64,000 nt of DNA from PNNG01 sp046291695 (GCA_046291695.1 JBKBSO010000004.1:1-64000), one strand, 5' to 3'; numbered from the stretch's first letter, positions 9,191 through 17,948 are shown. Translations and numbers: made by a program. Notes: generated by a model from the sequence alone, not told the origin.

Positions 9191-9862
9191 TTAGTAATTT
9201 CTAAAAATGGGAAAAGAAAACTCCAAGAGTTGCATCCTGAAAGGAGAACCGGCGACCACTCGCTTTGGACCGGCAGAATATGCGATGTTAATCGTTTTTA
9301 AGGCATTAGACTTCGACCAAAACCGGTAAGAAAACCGCATACTAAAAAGCAAACCATCCATGCCGCCGCCCTCGAAACTGCTGCTTTCAGCCTCCCAATA
9401 TCGGTAGTGGGGATTTCCCATATAAAAATAGTTCAACCCTACCCCTAGCCCAAATCCATGTTCCATGATAGTTTTAGTAGTACTAAAATTACCATAATTA
9501 AACTGAAAGTAGAGCGGTGCATTGATCAGGTATGCGGTTACACCGTCATCCACAATGTTGTCAATGTAGTCAATCGACAAAGGCAAATACAGCCCAATGG
9601 AAGGAGCAGCATACAAACCCACCGAAGCATTCGAATTAATCTCATAGACCCTAAAATCGAGTATCGGCCCTATACTTAAGCTTGGCGCCAAGGCCGACTC
9701 AACCATACGCTGCGAATTGCCGGATAGTGTATAACTATAAGGTGCTGTATTTTGAAATCCAAAACGCGCAGCAGCAGTTTTCCAGTAAAACGATTGAGCA
9801 GAAAGTTCCACTTGAAAAAAAAAAGCTATAAACAGCAGTAGCGCATAAGGCTTAATAGACAT
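9191..9862 (-). CDS. Small outer-membrane beta-barrel protein, paralogue 2
   Basis: This 223-residue protein has a signal peptide ending in LSAQ. The mature part begins QSFYWKTAAARFGF and is clearly homologous along its length to paralogue 1 (QSFYWNSAAIRLGY). Shared segments include YLPLSIDY, FQFNYGNFSTT and EHGFGLGVGLNYFYMGN, and it ends in the aromatic IFRNY. By eye roughly half the positions match paralogue 1, which implies tandem duplication. It is the second gene of the operon, 29 nt after paralogue 1. The function is unknown; a small barrel with an enzymatic, structural or porin role is possible. Confidence 0.75.
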   Translation of the reverse strand: MSIKPYALLLFIAFFFQVELSAQSFYWKTAAARFGFQNTAPYSYTLSGNSQRMVESALAPSLSIGPILDFRVYEINSNASVGLYAAPSIGLYLPLSIDYIDNIVDDGVTAYLINAPLYFQFNYGNFSTTKTIMEHGFGLGVGLNYFYMGNPHYRYWEAESSSFEGGGMDGLLFSMRFSYRFWSKSNALKTINIAYSAGPKRVVAGSPFRMQLLEFSFPIFRNY

Positions 9863-9891
9863 GATATTTTTTTATTGCTCGACTTAAATAT

Positions 9892-10569
9892 TTAATAATT
9901 AAATGCAGCAAAAGATAATCCAATCATCTGCCTTCGGAAATCCTGGCCCCTTACCTGCTCTGTACCTCCAACTGAATAGCTCAAATTGATGGTTCTTAAT
10001 TTATTGTTACTGCTCCAATAGCGATAAGACAGCCGCGCACTCAGCAAGAAGCCTGAAAGCCCCGCTCCTTCAAAATTCATATCGTTACTCTCAGTACTTC
10101 GGTACCATGCATTCCCCATTAAAAAGTAATTTACCCCCACTCCAATCCCTACACCGCGCTCCATGGCAGTTTCTGTCGTGCTAAAATTGCCATAATTAAA
10201 CTGAAGGTAAGCCGGTACATTCACCATATAAGTAACCCCAATACTCTCAAGTATGTTAAAAACATAATCAACAGATAAAGGCAGATAAAAGCCAAAAGTA
10301 GGTTCTGCTAAAATCCCTACGGAAGCATCCTGATTAAATTCATATGCCCGATAATCCAATACAGGTCCAAGCGTTATACTCGGTGCGTGATAGGCCCCTA
10401 CACGCACGAGTGAACCATCACTGCGTTCATAAGCAAAGGGTGAGGTCTGCTGATACCCCAACCTGATTGCCGCTGAATTCCAATAAAACGACTGCGCGAA
10501 TACGCCTTGGCCAAAACTCAATACGGACACAATCATCAGAAAGATTCGTTCTACCACCAAACACTGCAT
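9892..10569 (-). CDS. Small outer-membrane beta-barrel protein, paralogue 1 (operon leader)
   Basis: This 225-residue protein has a signal peptide ending in VFAQ and a mature start QSFYWNSAAIRLGYQ. It contains the family signature ERGVGIGVGVNYFLMGN and ends in SFAAFNY. It is the first gene of a six-gene minus-strand operon running to 3595. The start used here lies about 6 nt after the predicted transcription start. An internal Met at residue 12 (start 10536) would give a more standard signal peptide with a longer leader, so the start is uncertain. It is closely related to the next gene. Confidence 0.73.
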   Translation of the reverse strand: MQCLVVERIFLMIVSVLSFGQGVFAQSFYWNSAAIRLGYQQTSPFAYERSDGSLVRVGAYHAPSITLGPVLDYRAYEFNQDASVGILAEPTFGFYLPLSVDYVFNILESIGVTYMVNVPAYLQFNYGNFSTTETAMERGVGIGVGVNYFLMGNAWYRSTESNDMNFEGAGLSGFLLSARLSYRYWSSNNKLRTINLSYSVGGTEQVRGQDFRRQMIGLSFAAFNY

Positions 10570-10579
10570 TTTAGATTCT

Positions 10580-10609
10580 CAAAAATAATAGCTCATTTTT
10601 ATATACAAA
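10580..10609 (-). promoter_or_regulatory. Bacteroidota-type promoter of the barrel/transglutaminase operon
   Basis: On the minus strand TTTG (10609-10606) is followed after 18 nt by TATTTTTG (10587-10580). This fits the Bacteroidota primary-sigma consensus TTG-N17/23-TAnnTTTG. Transcription should begin at about 10575, just before the first gene. Confidence 0.6.
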
Positions 10610-10745
10610 GTAAATCTCAACAAAAAATAAAAAAACCATTTAAAACAGCGAGTGCCCCATAATTCCAGGCCCGCCCATCGGTAAAACCAGCTAGCAATGC
10701 TACACATAAAAAAATCGCTATATTTAACTTCATAAACCTCTTGCT

Positions 10746-12869
10746 ATGAAACAATTATTACTTTTATGCTTGGCACTTAGCCTTACCTTGGGAACCAGTG
10801 CACAATGGGGCGCTGGTGGACCCGACCTGTTTGGATACACTTGGAAAGACTCCAATGAACCCGGCGGACCAAGCTATGCTTGGTTCGACATTACCACGAT
10901 TGGCACACAAGTCACCGGACTTAGCGACGATAATGTTGTTGGTCCTTTTGGATGGATAGATGGTTTTCAGTTTTATTGGTATTACCCAAGCCAGGTTTGG
11001 ATAGGCTCTAATGGATACCTAACCTTTAACGGATTTAATATCGCTTCGCCCTTCCCTACCATCCCTAATACAGCAGCACCTAACGATTTTATAGCGCCCC
11101 TGCTTTCTGACTTGAATTTCGACGGTGCCGGAAACCCAGGGCAATGCTACTACTACTCCAATGCCGACAGCATCGTGGTGAGCTTCATTAATGTACCCTA
11201 CTGGCAAAATTCCATACCCGCCTATACCGGCTCAAATACTTTCCAAATCATTTTAAACCGCGCCGACAAAAGCATCACCTACAATTACCAGTCATTAAGC
11301 GGACTTACCATGAATAACGATATCACCATTGGTATCGAAAATATTACGGGACAATTAGGGCTTCAGCATAGCAAAAACATGTATCCCTCCGGCAATTACA
11401 CTGTTAAATTCGAATATCCACCCAACGTCACCTATCAGGCCGTAGATGGTGGCGTTAACTGGAATATGGCCGAAGGCAACGGAGGGGTGTTTGTAAAACA
11501 AGGAGAGCCCACTATGCTGGTAACCAACATCAAAAATTTTGGAAACCAGAATTTACCTATCATCAACGTAAGTAGCTCGGTTAGTAGGCCCGGCACGACT
11601 ACGCTTAGCAATACAGCAAGCGTAGCCAATCTTGCCGCCGGTTTCGACACGCTCATCAACCTTAATAATCCATTGACCCCGGTAATAAGTGGCATTTATG
11701 ACATGAATACCACCATTTCGGGCATAACCGGCGATTTGGTACCGGCGAACAACAGCCTTCGCACCAAAATCATTGCAGTTGATACTACACAGGTATCCAT
11801 GATACTTGATTATTCTGACGGATTGCCCGATGGTGGTGGCCTGAGTTGGTCAGGTGGTTCGGGAGGCATTGGCTATTATTTCAAACCTCCTTTTTCTCCT
11901 TGCCGGATTGATGCATATCGCATGTACATTACAGCCGACGCAACCAATCAGGGCTGTCATTTAAAAATATATGCCGACGATGGCCCTGGTGGTACCCCCG
12001 GGACCTTGCTTGATTCTACCTTCGCCGGTTCGGGCAGCTTTGGGCTAAACAGTTACAGCACCCTTCCCCTAAGCAGTCCGGTTACCATTACCACTGGCGG
12101 ATTTTACCTGCTTTGGGAGATGCCCGGTGGATCATCCATCACCCTAGCCCGCGACCTCACCCCTCCCATTTCTTATCGGGCGTACGAAGTATTGGGGGGT
12201 AGCTGGGCCAGTTATCGTAGCCGGTTTACCGAGGATTTTTTACTCAGCGTTGAAACCAGCCGTCCCCAACTACAAGACATGTCCACCGTGAGTATCATGA
12301 ATATAAACGCCAATGACGTTTTCACCAGCCCTGTTGCCCCCCAAGTACGGATAGCCAACGGAGGTGACCTTCCCAATCAGGCCATGACTGTAAGGTATCA
12401 GTTTGGATCCGGAACCATTGTCGCTGAAAATATTTTTGCCAATGTGCTTAATCCGGGCGACTCACTTAGCTACACCTTTAATACGGGCCTAAGCGCGAGC
12501 ACCACCACCACCGCCGATTTGTGCGTATGGGTACAAATGCAAGGCGACATGAACGCAAGCAACGACACCATTTGCATTCCCATCACCTACGAAGTAAATA
12601 CCACCCAGGTGACCGAAAACCTCTTGCAAGCCCTGAAACTTTATCCGAATCCGGCAAACGATCATTTGTTTTTGCAGCTTCCCGAAGGACTTTACCAGCT
12701 GCAATTAAGCATACAAGACATCAGGGGCCGAAGTATATTACAACAAAGCTTCAACCCTGAAGGCAACCGGATTTTGGAAATACCCATCAACCAACTTCAG
12801 GCGGGAACCTATATGCTCCGACTTTATTCCAACGAGGATATACGTCAGTTCAAATTTATCAAGCATTAA
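10746..12869 (+). CDS. Secreted protein with T9SS type A C-terminal sorting domain
   Basis: This is a 707-residue exported protein with a signal peptide (MKQLLLLCLALSLTLGTSAQ). The last 75 residues are a type A T9SS sorting domain: LKLYPNPANDHLFL, an Ile-rich beta-strand, GTYMLRLYSN and a basic end. It should cross the outer membrane through the T9SS and be released or anchored. Residues about 20-235 look like a beta-sandwich domain (DDNVVGPFGW...IGSNGYLTF...IPNTAAPNDFIAPLLSDL), similar to the nidogen-like/PorX-cargo type found in many such proteins. The middle contains one or two CARDB-like repeats (NFGNQNLPIINVSSSV). No catalytic motif is seen. It is monocistronic, with a -7-like TATATTTA at 10719. 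Confidence 0.82.
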   Translation: MKQLLLLCLALSLTLGTSAQWGAGGPDLFGYTWKDSNEPGGPSYAWFDITTIGTQVTGLSDDNVVGPFGWIDGFQFYWYYPSQVWIGSNGYLTFNGFNIASPFPTIPNTAAPNDFIAPLLSDLNFDGAGNPGQCYYYSNADSIVVSFINVPYWQNSIPAYTGSNTFQIILNRADKSITYNYQSLSGLTMNNDITIGIENITGQLGLQHSKNMYPSGNYTVKFEYPPNVTYQAVDGGVNWNMAEGNGGVFVKQGEPTMLVTNIKNFGNQNLPIINVSSSVSRPGTTTLSNTASVANLAAGFDTLINLNNPLTPVISGIYDMNTTISGITGDLVPANNSLRTKIIAVDTTQVSMILDYSDGLPDGGGLSWSGGSGGIGYYFKPPFSPCRIDAYRMYITADATNQGCHLKIYADDGPGGTPGTLLDSTFAGSGSFGLNSYSTLPLSSPVTITTGGFYLLWEMPGGSSITLARDLTPPISYRAYEVLGGSWASYRSRFTEDFLLSVETSRPQLQDMSTVSIMNINANDVFTSPVAPQVRIANGGDLPNQAMTVRYQFGSGTIVAENIFANVLNPGDSLSYTFNTGLSASTTTTADLCVWVQMQGDMNASNDTICIPITYEVNTTQVTENLLQALKLYPNPANDHLFLQLPEGLYQLQLSIQDIRGRSILQQSFNPEGNRILEIPINQLQAGTYMLRLYSNEDIRQFKFIKH

Positions 12870-12930
12870 ACGCCAGTAAAGAACCACCACACCGCTGTAA
12901 AAAGATTAAATAAATATTCAGGCTCTCCTC

Positions 12931-12960
12931 TTGCGTCGAACAAAACTGCGCGTATCTTTG
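12931..12960 (+). promoter_or_regulatory. Promoter of tRNA-Leu
   Basis: TTG (12931-12933), a 19-nt spacer and TATCTTTG (12953-12960) match the Bacteroidota promoter consensus exactly. The predicted start lies about 7 nt upstream of the mature tRNA. Confidence 0.75.
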
Positions 12961-12973
12961 CACCACATTTCAC

Positions 12974-13057
12974 GCCCAGGTGGTGAAATTGGTAGACACG
13001 CTACTTTGAGGGGGTAGTGGGAGTATTCCTGTGCTGGTTCGAGTCCAGTCCTGGGCA
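12974..13057 (+). tRNA. tRNA-Leu (anticodon GAG)
   Basis: The 84-nt gene folds into a full cloverleaf. The acceptor stem is GCCCAGG with CCTGGGC and the discriminator is A. The D arm contains GGTAGAC. The anticodon stem is CTACT/GGTAG with loop TTGAGGG, giving anticodon GAG at 13008-13010. A long variable arm and a T arm with GGTTCGAGTCC follow. The long variable arm confirms class II. CCA is not encoded, so maturation needs the CCA-adding enzyme (a gene for one is at 52524). It reads CUC and CUU codons. Confidence 0.97.
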
Positions 13058-13063
13058 CGTCGA

Positions 13064-13095
13064 AAAGGTTGCATGCAAATGCGGCCTTTTTTTTT
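13064..13095 (+). terminator. Terminator after tRNA-Leu
   Basis: AAAGGTTGCAT and ATGCGGCCTTT form an 11-bp stem with two G-U pairs and a GCAA loop, followed by a T run. It begins 6 nt after the tRNA. The inverse strand could also serve the convergent methyltransferase gene. Confidence 0.7.
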
Positions 13096-13114
13096 ACTCC
13101 ATCTCAAAACACCA

Positions 13115-13852
13115 TCAAGCCCTTAGCCACGAGCACACAATGCCTGTTGCCACTGCGGCATTCAACGACTCGGCACCACCAAAAGCGGGGATGGATATAT
13201 GCCAGCCTGCAGCCTTACGTAAGCCTTCCGACAAGCCGAATGATTCACTGCCAATAAGCACAATGCCTCCTTCACCAAACTTATGCTTACGGATGTCTGC
13301 CCCTCCGAGTACTGTCGCATAAATGCGTTCCCTACCTTCTTGTAAAACCAGGTCTTCCAAATGGGTATATACTACCGCCATTCTGAAAACAGAGCCCATA
13401 GAGGACTGTACACATTTGGCATTCCAATGCGAAACCGTATCGGGTGAACAATATAGTCCGGCCAAACCAAACCAATCGGCAATACGAATGATGGTTCCCA
13501 AATTTCCTGGATCTTTAATGCCTTCAAGGCCCAATACATAGGATTTACCTCCGGGAAAATCATTTATTTCCATTTTTTTTTGACGAAAAACAGCAAGCAC
13601 CGAAGAGGCTGTACTCAGCTGCGACATTCTGTCCATATCAGCTGGCTTCACCCTTTTTGCATGCTTAAAAAACTCAGATTCAATCAGTTGATCCCTAGCG
13701 TCGTCTCGTAAAACCAAAAATTCAGGCTCCCAACCTAAAGCCAAAGCTTCGGTCACCGTTTTTTCACCTTCGGCGACAAAAAGCCCTGTTTCCTGTTGAT
13801 GTTTTTTGAGTTTTAAGGAAGCGATTATCTTTACCTCCGCCTTGCTTAACAT
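13115..13852 (-). CDS. TrmH/SpoU-family RNA 2'-O-methyltransferase (RlmB/TsnR-like)
   Basis: This 245-residue SPOUT methyltransferase would transfer a methyl group from SAM to a ribose 2'-OH in rRNA or tRNA. The N-terminal substrate-binding domain contains LFVAEGEKTVTEAL. The catalytic domain carries motif 1 (GIKDPGNLGTIIRIADWFG), motif 2 (VLIGSESFGLS) and motif 3 (IPAFGGAESLNAAVATGIV), which form the trefoil-knot SAM site. The open frame extends 78 codons further upstream, but that part has no family similarity and would overlap the divergent TamL gene. The ATG at 13852 (MLSKAEVKII) is therefore chosen. The exact target nucleotide cannot be inferred. Confidence 0.88.
   Translation of the reverse strand: MLSKAEVKIIASLKLKKHQQETGLFVAEGEKTVTEALALGWEPEFLVLRDDARDQLIESEFFKHAKRVKPADMDRMSQLSTASSVLAVFRQKKMEINDFPGGKSYVLGLEGIKDPGNLGTIIRIADWFGLAGLYCSPDTVSHWNAKCVQSSMGSVFRMAVVYTHLEDLVLQEGRERIYATVLGGADIRKHKFGEGGIVLIGSESFGLSEGLRKAAGWHISIPAFGGAESLNAAVATGIVCSWLRA
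13805..13833 (+). promoter_or_regulatory. Promoter of the TamL gene, inside the methyltransferase gene
   Basis: TTTG (13805-13808), a 17-nt spacer and TATCTTTA (13826-13833) form a near-consensus promoter within the first codons of the oppositely oriented methyltransferase. It predicts a start at about 13840, so the TamL start must lie downstream (TTG 13854 or ATG 13881), not at the upstream in-frame ATG at 13806. Confidence 0.55.
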
Positions 13853-13880
13853 TTTGTCTGCATTTAAGCCATACCTATTG

Positions 13881-16211
13881 ATGCCGCTTGCCTTATTGCT
13901 TCTGGCGAGCAGTGCCTGCAATGTAACCAAACGGCTGTACGAAGATGAGGTTTTAATTACTAAGAACAAGATAAGTGGTATAGATAAATCGCATCGCGAC
14001 GAAATGCAGCCCTTGCTTCGTCCTCGCCCCAATCGTAAATTTTTGGGGATTTTTAGAGCTAAGGCATGGTTCAATGTAAGCGCCACCAGAGGTCAACAAA
14101 GCAGACTACAGCATGCGCTAAATAGCAGTTTTGGAGAGCCACCTGCCTTACTTGATTCGGCGAGTTTGCGCGAAGGTCAAGCAAATCTTCAGGCCTATTT
14201 GCTCGACAAAGGCTATTTCTATGGCAAAGTGAGCGCCACGGTTCAACGATCGAGCCGGAATCCAAAAAAGGCACAAATTATCTATCAAATTGAACCAGGC
14301 CCACGTTACCAGCTAAACAACATCCATTACGAACTCACACATTCCCAAATCGATGAATTCGTTTTTTTTCATATGTATGAAAGTCGTGAATTCGGCCTTC
14401 GGCCGGGTATCCCATTTGATGCGGACCAACTCAGCCGAACCCGTGCACGCATTTCCACCTATCTGCGCGAAATGGGTTTTTTCTATTTTAACCGCGAACT
14501 CATCTATTTCGAAATTGATTCTACACTTGGCAACCACCGGGTTGATGTAAACATCCGCATCAAACGGCCCAAAGAACCCTTTTATTTCGAGCAATTTTCC
14601 TTCGATAGCATCATTGTCAATGTAGATTTTCAGGCTTTCCAACAACAAGCTGACACCCTTTTGCGCGATACCATTGAACGAAGCCAATATTATTTTATTG
14701 ATCGGGTACCACCAAGCATCCGCAAAGATATCTTGGTGCAAAACATGCTATTTCGCAAAGACCTTATCTTTTCAGAATCGGCCATGCGACTCACTCAAAG
14801 CCGCATTGCCGACCTCAAGGTATTTGGGTACAACAACATTCGGCTTATTCCCAATGATTCAACACGTAAGCTAAATGTATTGGTTAACCTTACACCCTCA
14901 AAAAAACGTCAGCTCAAGCTCGATAGTGAGGTAAGTACCAATAGCATTTCGTTGTTTGGTATAGCCGGAAGCATAACTGAAGTGCGAAGAAATGTACTTG
15001 GCGGGGGCGAATTACTTGAATTCAGGCTCAACGCAGGGGTAGAATCGCAACAAAACGTTACAGCCACCGACGTACTCTCACGCACCACCTTCAATACCTT
15101 GGAATACGGTATTGGCACTTCACTCACCATCCCCCGCTTCTTATTCCCCTTCCGCCATTGGAATGAACGGTTTTATACTGCTCCCCGCACCCGTTTTGGC
15201 ATAAGCTACAATCGGCAAATCAGACTCGATTTTACCCGTGAAATCCTCCAAGCCAATCTTGGCTATTTATGGATGAATCGGGCTCGGGAGCGATTTGAAT
15301 TTTTCCCGGCTGAAGTCTCTCTGGCCAGAACAGCCCGGGTAAGCCAAAATTTAAGTAACTTGATTACCGAACTCAACGACCCATTCCTTCAGTTTAGCTT
15401 TACCAACTACATCAACCTGGCTTCTCGTATGGCCTATTCGGTAGATAATTTAAGCCGAAGAGGGACCTTTATGCGCGTAAACCTCGAATTTGCCGGAAAC
15501 AGTCTACATGCCCTCTATAATCTGCTCGATATACAAACCGACACGGTTCCGCGACGTCTATTAAACCTACCCTATTTCCAATACACCCGGGCCGATGTTG
15601 AATACAGGAAATACTGGAAACAGTCGGATGTAACCACGCTCGCCAGCCGGATTTTTGTTGGAGTAGGTTTGCCTTTGCAAAACTCCATCATCATGCCGCT
15701 CGAAAAACGCTATTTCGCCGGAGGAACCAACAGCATCCGGGCTTGGCTGGCACGCTCCTTGGGGCCGGGTGCATATGGCAGTTATGGATTGCGTCGTCTC
15801 GACCAATTTGGTGAAATCAGACTCGAAGGCAATCTTGAGGAACGCTTCCCCATTTTCGGCAATTTCCAAGGCGCCGTATTTTTAGATGCTGGCAATATCT
15901 GGACCATGAAAGATACAACGGCAATCAAAAAAGACCTGGCCAACTTTAGCTTCAATCGCTTTTATCGCGAAATTGCCATAGGTACCGGTTTTGGATTGCG
16001 GTATGACTTTAGTTTTTTCATCATTCGTGTCGATATAGGCATCAAAATGCGTGATCCCGCCTTTGTAGAAGACCAACGCTGGGTTATCCAACACCTCTTC
16101 GACCGCCAATGGAAGCGTGAAACCTGGCGAAGCGAACTCTCTAACGATCCGCCTAGCTCCGGCCGTTACCGTTTCCCAAGCCTGGTAGTAGGGATTAATT
16201 ATCCTTTCTGA
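13881..16211 (+). CDS. TamL-like outer-membrane lipoprotein (BamA/TamA superfamily)
   Basis: This Omp85-superfamily protein of about 776 residues has a lipobox (LLLLASSAC), as is typical of the Bacteroidota TamA homologue TamL. POTRA-like domains fill roughly the first 350 residues (QAYLLDKGYFYGKVSATV, GPRYQLNNIHYEL, YLREMGFFYFNRELI). A 16-strand surface-antigen barrel follows. The segment FAGGTNSIRAWLARSLGPG corresponds to the conserved loop-6 motif. It probably helps insert or export outer-membrane or surface proteins together with a TamB. TTG at 13854 would add a Lys-containing n-region and is a credible alternative start. The gene is divergent from, and almost abutting, the methyltransferase. 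Confidence 0.86.
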   Translation: MPLALLLLASSACNVTKRLYEDEVLITKNKISGIDKSHRDEMQPLLRPRPNRKFLGIFRAKAWFNVSATRGQQSRLQHALNSSFGEPPALLDSASLREGQANLQAYLLDKGYFYGKVSATVQRSSRNPKKAQIIYQIEPGPRYQLNNIHYELTHSQIDEFVFFHMYESREFGLRPGIPFDADQLSRTRARISTYLREMGFFYFNRELIYFEIDSTLGNHRVDVNIRIKRPKEPFYFEQFSFDSIIVNVDFQAFQQQADTLLRDTIERSQYYFIDRVPPSIRKDILVQNMLFRKDLIFSESAMRLTQSRIADLKVFGYNNIRLIPNDSTRKLNVLVNLTPSKKRQLKLDSEVSTNSISLFGIAGSITEVRRNVLGGGELLEFRLNAGVESQQNVTATDVLSRTTFNTLEYGIGTSLTIPRFLFPFRHWNERFYTAPRTRFGISYNRQIRLDFTREILQANLGYLWMNRARERFEFFPAEVSLARTARVSQNLSNLITELNDPFLQFSFTNYINLASRMAYSVDNLSRRGTFMRVNLEFAGNSLHALYNLLDIQTDTVPRRLLNLPYFQYTRADVEYRKYWKQSDVTTLASRIFVGVGLPLQNSIIMPLEKRYFAGGTNSIRAWLARSLGPGAYGSYGLRRLDQFGEIRLEGNLEERFPIFGNFQGAVFLDAGNIWTMKDTTAIKKDLANFSFNRFYREIAIGTGFGLRYDFSFFIIRVDIGIKMRDPAFVEDQRWVIQHLFDRQWKRETWRSELSNDPPSSGRYRFPSLVVGINYPF

Positions 16212-16229
16212 GTATTTTGAAGAAGGGTT

Positions 16230-16258
16230 TTGTATTTCTAAGTATTCGCTTATCTTTG
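16230..16258 (+). promoter_or_regulatory. Promoter of rplU-rpmA
   Basis: TTG (16230-16232), an 18-nt spacer and TATCTTTG (16251-16258) match the Bacteroidota consensus. The leader before rplU would be about 15 nt. Confidence 0.75.
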
Positions 16259-16280
16259 CAGTTCTAAAATTCGCACGAAC

Positions 16281-16589
16281 ATGTTTGCCATTGTTGACAT
16301 TCAGGGACAGCAATTTAAGGTTTCAAAGGACCAGCACGTTTATGTGCATCGTTTAGCAGCAGAAGAAGGTAGCACAATTACCTTCGACAAAGTGCTTTTG
16401 GTAAACGATGACAAAGGCGTTAAAGTTGGTGCACCTTATGTGTCCGGTACCACAGTTTCAGCCAAAGTCGTTTCTCATTTGAAAGGCGACAAAGTGCTGG
16501 TATTCAAGAAAAAGCGCCGTAAAGGTTATCAGAAGATGAATGGTCATCGTCAGTCCTTTACAAAAATCAACATCGAATCAATCGGTTAA
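16281..16589 (+). CDS. rplU: 50S ribosomal protein L21
   Basis: This 102-residue protein matches bacterial L21 throughout. It starts MFAIVDIQGQQFKV, has the central VLLVNDDKGVKVGAPYV and ends with the basic KVLVFKKKRRKGYQKMNGHR rRNA-binding segment. It binds 23S rRNA in the large subunit. The length is normal. It is followed 22 nt later by rpmA in the standard L21-L27 operon, with its own promoter and a shared terminator. Confidence 0.98.
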   Translation: MFAIVDIQGQQFKVSKDQHVYVHRLAAEEGSTITFDKVLLVNDDKGVKVGAPYVSGTTVSAKVVSHLKGDKVLVFKKKRRKGYQKMNGHRQSFTKINIESIG

Positions 16590-16611
16590 AAAAAGACAGG
16601 AGAAATAACGC

Positions 16612-16890
16612 ATGGCCCACAAGAAAGGCGTCGGTAGTTCGAAGAACGGACGCGAATCAGAAAGTAAACGACTGGGTGTTAAAATATACGGTGGTCAGTT
16701 CGCACAAAGCGGCAACATCATCGTTCGCCAGCGTGGCACCAAACACCATCCAGGTCAGAATGTAGGCATCGGCAAAGACCATACCTTATTCGCCCTGGTT
16801 GATGGCAAGGTAGAATTCCGTAAAGGACAGTCAGACCGCTCATTTGTTTCTGTTATTCCTTCGAATAACGAAGCAGACGTTGCCAACTAA
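16612..16890 (+). CDS. rpmA: 50S ribosomal protein L27
   Basis: This 92-residue protein begins MAHKKGVGSSKNGRESESKRLGVK. The N-terminal tail starts directly after Met, without the cleaved extension seen in Firmicutes. The core IIVRQRGTKHHPGQNVGIGKDHTLFAL is diagnostic. L27 reaches the peptidyl-transferase centre and helps position tRNA. It is the second gene of the rplU operon. Confidence 0.98.
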   Translation: MAHKKGVGSSKNGRESESKRLGVKIYGGQFAQSGNIIVRQRGTKHHPGQNVGIGKDHTLFALVDGKVEFRKGQSDRSFVSVIPSNNEADVAN

Positions 16891-16904
16891 AAAAAATCAA
16901 ATTC

Positions 16905-16932
16905 AAAAAGCCCGGAAATTCCGGGCTTTTTT
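16905..16932 (+). terminator. Terminator of the rplU-rpmA operon
   Basis: AAAAGCCCGG and CCGGGCTTTT form a perfect stem with a 5-nt loop and a T run. It sits 15 nt after rpmA and, being symmetrical, can also stop the convergent polyprenyl synthase transcript. Confidence 0.85.
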
Positions 16933-16955
16933 GTTTTTACTTATTTCCATGGCCT

Positions 16956-17948
16956 TTACTCTTCCCTCGAAATCAAGTAATGGGCAAAAGTCTTAAGCTG
17001 TTCTACGGCGGCATCATTGGCCTGTTCAATGCCCTCAATCGCATGAAAGGCTTTATCCAGTAAGCTTTGCATTTCCTGTTCTGCCATTTGGCGCACTCCC
17101 AAGCTGGCGTAAAGGTGGGTCACCTCCAGCACCTTGGCTTCTGAGGCAGGGGCTTGATACCAACTTTCAATGGCAATACGGCCATTTTCATCCGCTACTT
17201 CCATGGCTTTAATCCTAAGATAGGTGTTCTTATTCGCTAAAATATCGCCTCCGGGCTTTTTGCCAAACTTTTTAGAATCTCCAAAAACATCCAATAAATC
17301 GTCTTGCACCTGAAAAGCAAGTCCGGTATAGAGCCCAAAATCATAAGCCAACTGCTGGTCTTTTGAAGATGCTCCAGAAACGATTGCTCCCATTTGCATG
17401 GCCGCACCTAACAGTACAGAGGTTTTAAGCTTAATCATACGCATGTACTCTTCCAACGTAATTAAGTCACGCGCCTGAAAGTCCATATCATACTGCTGTC
17501 CTTCACATACTTCCATCGCCACTTTATTCAAACATTGGAGTAAAGCGGGGACATGTTCGGATGATGATTTGGCTAGCTGTTCATACGCCAACACCATTAG
17601 GGCATCACCCGAAAGGATGGCGACATCCGTATTGTACTTCTCGTGAACTGTAGGCTTTCCCCTTCTAAGTGGAGCCTTGTCCATAATATCGTCGTGTAAT
17701 AAACTAAAATTATGAAAGAGCTCTACAGCTAAGCCCGCCGGCAAGGCCAATTCAGCTGGTTTCCCGAAGAGTTCCGCCGACAACAAGCACAATACCGGCC
17801 GGAGGCGTTTACCTCCCAATGCCAAAAAATAGCTGATGGGTTCATACAATTGGGCCGGATGTTTTGGCAAAGGCAAATTCACCAATTCCTGATGCACAAT
17901 ATGCTGTAATCGTGCTATTCGATGCTTTATTTCTTCTGTTGCCTTCAT
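16956..17948 (-). CDS. Polyprenyl (all-trans) diphosphate synthase
   Basis: This 330-residue class I prenyltransferase would condense isopentenyl diphosphate with allylic diphosphates. The first aspartate-rich motif is HDDIMD (Asp 86, 87, 90), followed by LRRGKPTVH. The second is QVQDDLLDVFGDSKKFGKKPGGD. GGKRLRPVL near residue 45 binds the diphosphate. The residues before the first Asp motif (LLHDD) and the length suggest a long-chain product, such as an octaprenyl or menaquinone side chain, but chain length is not certain. The start codon overlaps the RNase R stop by 1 nt (TAATG), so it is the last gene of a four-gene operon. Confidence 0.9.
   Translation of the reverse strand: MKATEEIKHRIARLQHIVHQELVNLPLPKHPAQLYEPISYFLALGGKRLRPVLCLLSAELFGKPAELALPAGLAVELFHNFSLLHDDIMDKAPLRRGKPTVHEKYNTDVAILSGDALMVLAYEQLAKSSSEHVPALLQCLNKVAMEVCEGQQYDMDFQARDLITLEEYMRMIKLKTSVLLGAAMQMGAIVSGASSKDQQLAYDFGLYTGLAFQVQDDLLDVFGDSKKFGKKPGGDILANKNTYLRIKAMEVADENGRIAIESWYQAPASEAKVLEVTHLYASLGVRQMAEQEMQSLLDKAFHAIEGIEQANDAAVEQLKTFAHYLISREE

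Noticed and set aside
12974..13057. tRNA-Leu as an integration site
   Set aside because: No duplicated tRNA 3' end, integrase or foreign gene lies nearby; both sides are core genes.
13806..13880. Upstream start for TamL at 13806
   Set aside because: It would lie upstream of the predicted transcription start and overlap the methyltransferase; the lipobox fits a start at 13854 or 13881.
13853..14086. N-terminal extension of the TrmH-family methyltransferase
   Set aside because: The 78 extra codons have no family similarity and overlap the divergent TamL coding region.
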